Assembly: GCA_017382555.1 (NCBI GenBank)
Contig: JAFOAB010000333.1
Span: 1-5,846, forward strand
Source of the DNA: Clostridia bacterium
GTDB taxonomy: Bacteria; Bacillota; Clostridia; Oscillospirales; CAG-272
Length of the DNA: 5,846 nt
Direction of reading: 5' to 3'
Of the stretch, positions 1 to 4,600 are shown piece by piece; position 1 is the first letter of the stretch, and every line of letters begins with the position of its first letter. The position numbers and the translations under genes were made by a program. Under the pieces are notes generated by a model. The model was given only the letters and a program-made list of their open reading frames with translations, did no database searches and was not told the origin of the DNA.

Positions 1-1
1 C

Positions 2-196
2 AACAACGAGATTTGCGACCGAAAGGAGCAAATCGACTATGTTGCAAGCCGTATCGCGGAAACAAAATTAAATAAGCGGATGTGTGCGGAAACAATTCCA
101 CCACATCCACGCGTAAACTTGCGGATGTGTGCGGAAGCAATTCCACCACATCCACGCGTAAACTTGCGGATGTGGCGGACTTGGCAGACGCGCTAG
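2..196 (+). CDS. Possible C-terminal end of an upstream gene, running into the tandem repeat
   Basis: One forward frame is open from the window edge to a TAG inside the tRNA-Leu anticodon stem. Its first 25 residues (NNEICDRKEQIDYVASRIAE and on) look like ordinary charged protein, after which it reads through two 15-residue repeats (CAETIPPHPRVNLRM-like) made by the 45-base tandem repeat. I do not recognise the protein. The other two forward frames stop at 69-71 and 73-75, so the real gene could equally end there. If this frame is real, the original stop was probably displaced when the repeat formed, because a gene ending inside a tRNA is unusual. It could also be non-coding. Confidence 0.25.
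   Translation, partial: NNEICDRKEQIDYVASRIAETKLNKRMCAETIPPHPRVNLRMCAEAIPPHPRVNLRMWRTWQTR
76..165 (+). repeat. 45-base tandem duplication made of direct and inverted tRNA-Leu 5' ends
   Basis: Two 45-base units (76-120 and 121-165) are identical except for one base (gcggaaacaa versus gcggaagcaa). They abut the tRNA, whose first nine bases (GCGGATGTG) would begin a third unit. Each unit starts with a near copy of the tRNA 5' end (GCGGATGTG plus GCGGA with one extra T). It then carries, on the opposite strand, GTGGATGTGGTGGAATTGC, which resembles tRNA bases 1-20. The two arms can pair as an imperfect hairpin of about 15 pairs with a 4-base loop (GCAA or ACAA). This is what template switching at a quasi-palindrome would leave; that origin is inferred. 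Confidence 0.85.
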
Positions 197-252
197 ATTC
201 AGGTTCTAGTGGGGGCAACTCCATATGGGTTCAAGTCCCTTCATCCGCACCA
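166..252 (+). tRNA. tRNA-Leu, anticodon CAG
   Basis: The cloverleaf is complete. The 7-pair acceptor stem is GCGGATG (166-172) with CATCCGC (242-248), followed by discriminator A249 and an encoded CCA (250-252). The anticodon stem CTAGA/TCTAG (193-197, 205-209) holds a 7-base loop TTCAGGT with CAG at 200-202, reading CUG. A long variable arm around GGGGGCAACTCC marks it as class II, as expected for leucine. The T-arm is GGGTTCAAGTCCC. I see no convincing promoter directly upstream, where the tandem repeat lies, so it may be transcribed from beyond the window edge. An intrinsic terminator begins at the last base of the CCA. Confidence 0.96.
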
Positions 253-292
253 AACAAAACCAACCCGAACTTGTTCGGGTTGGTTTTGTTTT
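252..292 (+). terminator. Intrinsic terminator of tRNA-Leu(CAG)
   Basis: A perfect 18-pair inverted repeat (252-269 with 274-291) closes on the loop CTTG. The GC-rich core CCAACCCGAA/TTCGGGTTGG is followed by TTTTGTTTT and preceded by the matching A-rich tract. It would therefore also work on the opposite strand. The stem begins at the final A of the tRNA CCA. Confidence 0.9.
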
Positions 293-310
293 ATGTTGAT
301 AGAAAAACTT

Positions 311-402
311 GAACCCACTACGTGTTGCTTGCAACATGTAAAATTTGCGCGTAGCAGAGTATGATTGAGTTTTTGCCCAATAATACGCGCAAATACGGGT
401 TC
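311..402 (+). repeat. Structured tRNA-associated repeat, copy 1 (divergent)
   Basis: This copy can form a three-way junction. GAACCC (311-316) pairs with GGGTTC (397-402). It encloses hairpin A (ACGTGTTGC 320-328 with GCAACATGT 331-339) and hairpin B (ATTTGCGCG 343-351 with CGCGCAAAT 386-394). Hairpin A has a different sequence from the other copies but keeps all its pairs (one becomes G-T), so pairing has been preserved while sequence changed. The loop of B keeps AGCAGAG. It shows no protein-coding character, and short frames here are chance. Confidence 0.82.
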
Positions 403-424
403 GCAAGTCCCTTCATCCGCACCA
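397..424 (+). pseudogene. Duplicated 3' end of tRNA-Leu(CAG), including CCA
   Basis: This stretch repeats the T-arm, acceptor 3' strand, discriminator and CCA of the tRNA at 166-252. It differs by a GC insertion in the T loop (GGGTTCGCAAGTCCC against GGGTTCAAGTCCC). The tail CTTCATCCGCACCA is identical to that tRNA and not to tRNA-Leu(GAG). No 5' half is present, so it cannot be a functional tRNA. Confidence 0.85.
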
Positions 425-467
425 ACACAAAAGGAGATGACCTACGGTCATCTCCTTTTGTGTTGGT
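421..467 (+). terminator. Intrinsic terminator after the duplicated tRNA 3' end
   Basis: A perfect 22-base inverted repeat (421-442 with 446-467) closes on the loop TAC. The core GGAGATGACC/GGTCATCTCC is followed by TTTTGTGTT. The 5' arm begins with the ACCA of the tRNA-like tail. The core differs at paired positions from the related hairpins at 901-945 and 1070-1094, and the pairing is kept. The A-rich left arm makes it potentially bidirectional. Confidence 0.82.
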
Positions 468-485
468 ACAGACATTAAAGATGCA

Positions 486-576
486 GAACCCCTTGCTGTT
501 GCTTGCAACAGCAACCATTTGCGCGCGAGCAGAGTGTATAATTATTGCACCGAATAAAGCGCGCAAATACGGGTTC
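486..576 (+). repeat. Structured tRNA-associated repeat, copy 2
   Basis: GAACCC (486-491) pairs with GGGTTC (571-576). Between them lie the perfect palindromic hairpin A (TTGCTGTTGC 493-502 with GCAACAGCAA 505-514) and hairpin B (ATTTGCGCGC 517-526 with GCGCGCAAAT 559-568). The loop of B contains GAGCAGAG and an AT-rich stretch ending GCACCGAATAAA. It is closest to copy 4 in the other tRNA-Leu cluster, where the same motifs occur in the same order and spacing. Confidence 0.87.
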
Positions 577-625
577 GCAAGTCCCTTCTAATTAGGATAC
601 CAAAGGTCATCTCCTTTTGTGTTGC
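571..625 (+). pseudogene. Decayed tRNA-Leu 3' tail and broken terminator
   Basis: GGGTTCGCAAGTCCCTTC (571-588) repeats the start of the tRNA-Leu(CAG) 3' end, but the ATCCGCACCA that should follow is lost. Only the right arm of the terminator survives (GGTCATCTCCTTTTGTGTTG, 605-624). The left arm has been replaced by unrelated TAATTAGGATAC. This unit can no longer form the terminator hairpin seen at 421-467. Confidence 0.75.
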
Positions 626-642
626 TACAGATTAAAGACGCC

Positions 643-690
643 GAACCCCTTGCTGTTGCTTGCAACAGCAATCATTTGCGCGCGAGCAGA
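643..690 (+). repeat. Structured tRNA-associated repeat, copy 3, truncated
   Basis: GAACCC (643-648), hairpin A (650-659 with 662-671) and the left strand of stem B (ATTTGCGCGC, 674-683) are present, followed by GAGCAGAG. The right strand of B and the GGGTTC tail are missing. The sequence changes to AT-rich DNA carrying the promoter of the next tRNA, so the three-way junction cannot form here. Confidence 0.82.
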
Positions 691-767
691 GAATATAGAT
701 CGATAACCGATTTGCCCTAACCATCAAAAAATATTTTGTATTTTTACAAGTTTTTTTGAAAAATGTA

Positions 768-796
768 TTGACAAACCCAACCCATTGTGATATAAT
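768..796 (+). promoter_or_regulatory. Consensus sigma-A promoter for tRNA-Leu(GAG)
   Basis: TTGACA (768-773) and TATAAT (791-796) are exact consensus boxes separated by 17 bases, with an extended -10 TG at 788-789. Transcription should start near 803. The short leader contains GTTGC-AGAAA-GCAAC (803-817), a small hairpin just before the mature tRNA 5' end that RNase P would remove. An AT-rich tract with runs of A and T (724-764) lies upstream and could act as an UP element. Confidence 0.92.
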
Positions 797-819
797 ATAG
801 GAGTTGCAGAAAGCAACAC

Positions 820-904
820 GCGAGAGTGGCGGAACTGGCAGACGCGCACGTTTGAGGGGCGTGTGGTTCACACCGTACGGGTTCAAGTCCCGTTTCTCGC
901 ACCA
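820..904 (+). tRNA. tRNA-Leu, anticodon GAG
   Basis: The acceptor stem GCGAGAG (820-826) pairs with TTCTCGC (894-900), with one G-T pair at the bottom. A901 and an encoded CCA (902-904) follow. The anticodon stem CACGT/GCGTG (847-851, 859-863) holds the loop TTGAGGG with GAG at 854-856, reading CUC and CUU. The variable arm GTGGTTCACAC and the T-arm CGGGTTCAAGTCCCG are typical of class II leucine tRNA. It has its own strong promoter upstream, and a terminator hairpin that starts at the discriminator base. Confidence 0.96.
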
Positions 905-945
905 AGCAAAAGGGGATGACCTATGGTCATCCCCTTTTGCTTGGT
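901..945 (+). terminator. Intrinsic terminator overlapping the ACCA of tRNA-Leu(GAG)
   Basis: A perfect 21-base inverted repeat (901-921 with 925-945) closes on TAT. The core GGGGATGACC/GGTCATCCCC is followed by TTTTGCTT. The outermost bases of the 5' arm are the discriminator and CCA of the tRNA, so TTGGT in the 3' arm can pair with the tRNA 3' end in the precursor. Confidence 0.9.
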
Positions 946-963
946 ACAAGTAATAAAGACGCA

Positions 964-1054
964 GAACCCCTTGCTGTTGCTTGCAACAGCAATCATTTGC
1001 GCGCGAGCAGAGAATAAAATTATCGCACCGAATAAAGCGCGCAAATATGGGTTC
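964..1054 (+). repeat. Structured tRNA-associated repeat, copy 4
   Basis: GAACCC (964-969) pairs with GGGTTC (1049-1054). Hairpin A is TTGCTGTTGC (971-980) with GCAACAGCAA (983-992). Stem B is ATTTGCGCGC (995-1004) with GCGCGCAAAT (1037-1046). It has the same length as copy 2 although it lies behind a different tRNA gene, so the core is common to both loci. Confidence 0.87.
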
Positions 1055-1101
1055 GTAAGTCCCGTTTTCAGAGGACGACCGTAGGTCGTCCTCTTTGGCT
1101 T
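1049..1101 (+). pseudogene. Partial tRNA-Leu(GAG) 3' tail with its own terminator
   Basis: GGGTTCGTAAGTCCCGTTT (1049-1067) matches the T-arm and the start of the acceptor strand of tRNA-Leu(GAG), with a GT insertion in the T loop. The CTCGCACCA that should follow is missing. A hairpin GAGGACGACC-GTA-GGTCGTCCTC (1071-1093) with trailing TTT comes next. Its right flank keeps GGCTTGG, the former partner of the lost CCAAGC. The hairpin core differs from the one at 912-934 at several paired positions, with pairing kept. Confidence 0.75.
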
Positions 1102-1121
1102 GGTATAAGTAAAAAGACGCC

Positions 1122-1202
1122 GAACCCCTTGCTGTTGCCTGCAACAGCAATCATTTGCGCGAGAGCAGTAAATAGAATGATATTGCGCGCAAATATGGGT
1201 TG
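1122..1202 (+). repeat. Structured tRNA-associated repeat, copy 5 (short loop)
   Basis: GAACCC (1122-1127), hairpin A (1129-1138 with 1141-1150) and stem B (ATTTGCGCG 1153-1161 with CGCGCAAAT 1186-1194) are all present. The loop of B is shorter than in copies 2 and 4. The closing GGGTTC is decayed to GGGTTGC at 1197-1203, followed by AAGCTCGG, a degraded T-arm. No acceptor tail or terminator follows, so this is the eroded end of the array. Confidence 0.8.
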
Positions 1203-1203
1203 C

Positions 1204-1359
1204 AAGCTCGGATTTTTATCTCGGACGATCTATCCGTAGTTTCGTTGTGACATATACTATTCACTGGTGATTTTCGCTTTATTATGCATAAAAATGCAAT
1301 TCTGAAGCTATAAATTTGTGAAATATTTATATTAATGCTAAATAATTGGCACAAAACTA
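1204..1359. other. AT-rich intergenic stretch, no gene seen
   Basis: This is the spacer between the last repeat and the promoter of the prepilin-hydrolase gene. A weak CGGAT/ATCCG inverted repeat lies near 1209-1236 and a small GCATaaaaATGC hairpin near 1284-1295. I see no convincing reading frame or RNA gene. Confidence 0.5.
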
Positions 1360-1388
1360 TTGAAATCGTGCGGAATGTGTGGTATAAT
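1360..1388 (+). promoter_or_regulatory. Sigma-A promoter for the prepilin-SGNH hydrolase gene
   Basis: TTGAAA (1360-1365) and TATAAT (1383-1388) are 17 bases apart, with an extended -10 TG at 1380-1381. The start should be near 1395, giving a leader of about 42 bases. The leader carries a strong AGGAGG (1425-1430), 6 bases before the ATG at 1437. Confidence 0.85.
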
Positions 1389-1436
1389 ATTAGTTAACTG
1401 TTTACCCATTTATAGGAATTGATCAGGAGGTGCACC

Positions 1437-3191
1437 ATGAGAATATATAAAAATAAAAAAGCATTTTCAATCGTGGAGATTGTTATTGTGATTGCAGTGA
1501 TCGCAGTTTTAGCGGCGGTGATGATACCTACCTTTGGAAAGATTGTCGAAAAGGCACAGGACAGTAAAGCTATGCAAGAGGCAAAAAATGCTTTCACCAA
1601 CTATTTAAATGAAAATAATGGCCAAGCTCCCGGGTATATGGTATACAATGCCGACGGTAAATTCGTTGCCCTCAGGGACGGCGCTTCGGTAGGTGTGTAC
1701 GACTCAGCTGAGGATGCTATGATGGCAATGATCCCCAATCCCGATATGAGCGAGCTGATGGCAATTGATGGCGGCGACCTCTTTATCTACAAAGGCGATC
1801 CCAATGCCCCCACAGATTGGAGCAATGCTTCTGCCGTATTTGTGGGCGACAGTATTACGGCTGCTACTGAACATACAAGTAAGTTCTATTATGAATATCT
1901 AAAGGAAATCCTGAATTTTGGCAGTGTGGCAAAAGATGCTACGGCAGGCTCTTGCATTAGCGCAACATCGAATTATGCAAATGGTAATCGCCCTTTGATT
2001 GGTCGCTATCAAAGCATACCCAATGGTGATCTTATTGTGATTTTCATGGGAACCAACGATTTTGGTCATGCAACTCCGCTTGGTACAATTAACGATACAA
2101 AGGATGAATCCTTCTACGGTGCGCTTAACGTCATTATTCCCGGAATTAAATCCGCGCATCCCAACAGCCAGATCGTTATGGTTACTCCAATGCATAGAAA
2201 CCTAAAGTCTACCGGTATGAATTACGCCAATGATTCCGAGCCCAATAAGAAGGGTGCTACTTTGGCAGACTATGTGAATGCTATCAAAGCGATCTGTGAT
2301 AAGTACGACATTTATGCAATTGATTTGTTCAACGTGCCGGAGCTTGACCCTAATACCGCATCTGTTAATAGTACCTATTATAAAGACGGTCTTCATCCCA
2401 ATGCCGCAGGTCATAAGAAAATTGCGGAAATCATTGCCGAGGGATTAAAAAAGATACCTCGCAAACAAGGTGGAAACATCCCTGATGAGCCCGAACATCT
2501 TCTTCAGCATGGTAACAAATTCGCTAATGTGAATGAAACTACCCGAGTGTGTACCGTGAATAATCTCTATTTGAAAAAAGATACGATTTTGAAACTGAAG
2601 GATAATGATAAGTATGAGTGGGCTGTTTCTCCCGAAACTAGTGTTAATTCCGTTAACGCGGGCGGCAAATATCTTTCTGACGGATGGGATACGGGTGGAG
2701 AACGTGTGATTCCAAACGACGGTTGGTATGGATTTACACTAAAGAAAAAAACTGAAGCTCATTTCGATTTGGGCGGTGCCGATTCCAAGTATCTGTCAGA
2801 CTATTTGATCATTATCGAGCCGGAAAGTGATCCGGTAACCGATCAAGCTAAAATGGTGATAGGAAACAGATTCCACGCCAACAATCGAGAAGACCGGACG
2901 CGCTTGTCCTCTGTAATTAACCTTTACCTTACTGCAGGCACAAAGATTACTTTCAAATCTAATAGTCCCGCAACTCATTGGGCGATTTCCAAGACCTCCA
3001 CAGATTCTTCCAGCGAGCAAAATTACCAAACAAAATCGCCGGATGGCAAAGATGGATGGACACAAGACAGTGAATTCATCATCACTGTAGCCGGTTATTA
3101 CGGATTTGTCGTCAAGAATGATAGCGAAAACTTGGATCCTAATGTCAACGATCTCTTCGATTTCTTTAAAATTCCCGGATTCGGCGGCTGA
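1437..3191 (+). CDS. Type IV prepilin-like protein fused to an SGNH/GDSL hydrolase with two C-terminal beta-rich repeats
   Basis: I chose the ATG at 1437 because AGGAGG lies 6 bases upstream; an in-frame TTG at 1419 would overlap that site. The product has 584 residues. The N-terminus is a short positive leader ending KNKKA, then FSIVE and a hydrophobic helix to about residue 30: a prepilin peptidase site with cleavage after Ala9 and Glu14 at mature position 5. Residues 35-125 resemble a small pilin head. An SGNH hydrolase domain (about 130-345) follows, with GDSI (Ser139), GTND (Asn207) and DGLHPN (Asp317, His320). This is the full catalytic set of an esterase or acetyl-hydrolase. Two related beta-rich repeats start at GNKF (359) and GNRF (476) and share INLYL/NNLYL and GWYGF/GYYGF-type motifs. 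It is probably displayed outside the membrane, deacylating a glycan or other surface substrate; the substrate is unknown. The gene is monocistronic, between its own promoter and terminator. Confidence 0.9.
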   Translation: MRIYKNKKAFSIVEIVIVIAVIAVLAAVMIPTFGKIVEKAQDSKAMQEAKNAFTNYLNENNGQAPGYMVYNADGKFVALRDGASVGVYDSAEDAMMAMIPNPDMSELMAIDGGDLFIYKGDPNAPTDWSNASAVFVGDSITAATEHTSKFYYEYLKEILNFGSVAKDATAGSCISATSNYANGNRPLIGRYQSIPNGDLIVIFMGTNDFGHATPLGTINDTKDESFYGALNVIIPGIKSAHPNSQIVMVTPMHRNLKSTGMNYANDSEPNKKGATLADYVNAIKAICDKYDIYAIDLFNVPELDPNTASVNSTYYKDGLHPNAAGHKKIAEIIAEGLKKIPRKQGGNIPDEPEHLLQHGNKFANVNETTRVCTVNNLYLKKDTILKLKDNDKYEWAVSPETSVNSVNAGGKYLSDGWDTGGERVIPNDGWYGFTLKKKTEAHFDLGGADSKYLSDYLIIIEPESDPVTDQAKMVIGNRFHANNREDRTRLSSVINLYLTAGTKITFKSNSPATHWAISKTSTDSSSEQNYQTKSPDGKDGWTQDSEFIITVAGYYGFVVKNDSENLDPNVNDLFDFFKIPGFGG

Positions 3192-3228
3192 TTATATCCC
3201 GCGCTATAATTAATAAATTTTCTAAAAC

Positions 3229-3258
3229 AAGAAGAGCAGCTGCAAGGCTGCTCTTCTT
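3229..3258 (+). terminator. Terminator after the prepilin-SGNH hydrolase gene
   Basis: A perfect 12-pair stem AAGAAGAGCAGC (3229-3240) with GCTGCTCTTCTT (3247-3258) closes on the loop TGCAAG. The U-tract is modest (CTTCTTATAT). It lies 37 bases after the stop codon. Confidence 0.8.
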
Positions 3259-3366
3259 ATATAAAATGGTATTGGCGCAACGTGGTGCCGTCGGTTTTAA
3301 GTTAAAAAATCAGATATTTTTCTTAATTATTATATATTGTATATAAAACAACGGACTGATATAAAA

Positions 3367-3410
3367 GTTCAAACAATGTTCAAATTCTATTCACTAAAAT
3401 TTGCTATACT
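3367..3410 (+). promoter_or_regulatory. Candidate promoter of the nagA operon with a GTTCAAA direct repeat
   Basis: TATACT (3405-3410) with an extended -10 TG at 3402-3403 is the best -10 candidate, placing the start near 3417. No good -35 sits at 17 bases; TTCAAA (3379-3384) is 20 bases away. GTTCAAA occurs twice (3367-3373 and 3378-3384), 11 bases apart, so on the same helical face. An activator or repressor site is therefore possible, which would suit a sugar-inducible operon. The regulator is not in the window. Confidence 0.55.
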
Positions 3411-3448
3411 ATGCACATAAGGAAATTATATACAAGGAGTTACATACT

Positions 3449-4600
3449 ATGGCTTTGACATACATAACCAACGGTAAAATAGTTCTTCCCGATTCGGTCG
3501 TGTGCGGCAAAATTCTTGCGTTTGACAGCGACAGCGGCAAGATATGCGGTATAGTGGACGAGCTTCCTGCAGGTGCGAGCGTTATTGACGCCTGCGGAAA
3601 CTACGTTGCCCCCGGTCTCGTTGATATCCACATTCACGGATATCTCGGCGAGGATACCTGCGACGCCAAGCCCGAGGGAATCAAGAAGATGGCGTACGGC
3701 GTAGCAAAGAACGGCGTTACCTCGTTCCTTCCCACTACTATGACGGTTGCCAAGGAAGAGATAATTGCCGCCCTCAACGCAGTCCGCTCTCTCAAGGAAG
3801 AAAGCAAGACCTGGGACGGCGCGGAAATAATCGGTGTTCACGCAGAAGGTCCGTTTATCAATCCTTCAAAAAAAGGCGCGCAGGCTGAGGAGAATATTCT
3901 TACTCCCGATGCCGATTTTATAATCGAAAACGCGGATATCATCACGTCGGTTACTCTCGCTCCCGAAATGGACAAGGACCACGCGTGCATCAAGAAGCTC
4001 GCGGCTGAATCTAACGTGCTGGTTTCTATGGGACATACCGACGCTACATTCGACGAAGCAATGAGCGCGGCAAAGGACGGCGTTAACCACGCTACTCACC
4101 TCTTCAATGCTATGTCGGCTCTCGCACACAGAAATCCCGGCGTAGTCGGTGCGGCTCTTGCATCGGAAAACGTATCCGTCGAGGTTATCGCCGACACCTT
4201 CCATATCAACCCCGGTCTTTACTCGATCGTCTCCAAGGTCAAGGGCGACAAGATGGTTCTCATCACCGACTGTACCCGCGCCGGCGGAATGCCCGACGGC
4301 GAATATGATCTCGGCGGACAGCCTATCTTCCTCAAGGGAATCGAGTGCAGACTTGCTGACGGCACTATCGCGGGAAGCGTTCTCAAGCTTAACTGTGCAG
4401 TAAAGAACGTGCTCGAGCACACGAGCCTCCCCGTAAACGAGGTCTTCAAAATGGCATCACTCAATCCCGCGAATGCGATCCACTGCGGCGACCGCATCGG
4501 TTCGCTTGACGCAGGTAAGGATGCTGATATTATAATTGCTGATAAAAATATTAATATCATAAGAACTCTAAAGAAAGGCAGAACGATCTATGAAGCTTAA
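3449..4600 (+). CDS. nagA: N-acetylglucosamine-6-phosphate deacetylase
   Basis: NagA removes the acetyl group from GlcNAc-6-phosphate to give glucosamine-6-phosphate and acetate, a cytoplasmic step feeding amino sugars to glycolysis or cell-wall synthesis. AAGGAG (3434-3439) fixes the ATG at 3449, giving 383 residues, normal for the family. Amidohydrolase-fold signatures appear in order: HIHG (His61, His63), HAEGPFINPSKKGAQ (Glu133, a metal ligand), MGHTDAT (His196), NHATHLFNAM (His214, His217; the HLFNAM substrate loop) and ITDCTRAGG (Asp274, the catalytic base). The C-terminus returns to the small beta domain (GSLDAGKDADIIIAD). The usual ITDA is ITDC here. It is the first gene of an operon, and its last 11 bases overlap the start of the ROK kinase gene. 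Confidence 0.95.
   Translation: MALTYITNGKIVLPDSVVCGKILAFDSDSGKICGIVDELPAGASVIDACGNYVAPGLVDIHIHGYLGEDTCDAKPEGIKKMAYGVAKNGVTSFLPTTMTVAKEEIIAALNAVRSLKEESKTWDGAEIIGVHAEGPFINPSKKGAQAEENILTPDADFIIENADIITSVTLAPEMDKDHACIKKLAAESNVLVSMGHTDATFDEAMSAAKDGVNHATHLFNAMSALAHRNPGVVGAALASENVSVEVIADTFHINPGLYSIVSKVKGDKMVLITDCTRAGGMPDGEYDLGGQPIFLKGIECRLADGTIAGSVLKLNCAVKNVLEHTSLPVNEVFKMASLNPANAIHCGDRIGSLDAGKDADIIIADKNINIIRTLKKGRTIYEA

Noticed and set aside
82..312. 76-residue forward frame over the tandem repeat and tRNA
   Set aside because: It runs through the whole tRNA-Leu and its terminator, and has no ribosome binding site.
632..1150. 172-residue reverse-strand frame across repeats and tRNA-Leu(GAG)
   Set aside because: It spans a functional tRNA, its promoter, a terminator and two repeats. 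Its repeated peptides only reflect the repeated DNA.
311..1202. Possible CRISPR array
   Set aside because: Repeats are long, structured, unequal in length and joined to tRNA tails and terminators. There are no uniform short repeats with unique spacers and no cas genes.
1419..1436. TTG start at 1419 for the prepilin-hydrolase
   Set aside because: It would place the start inside or before the AGGAGG at 1425-1430. The ATG at 1437 is at the right distance and gives a normal short prepilin leader.
3440..4420. Reverse-strand frames of 133 and 184 residues over nagA
   Set aside because: They are antisense shadows of nagA, with no start signals and no recognisable motifs.
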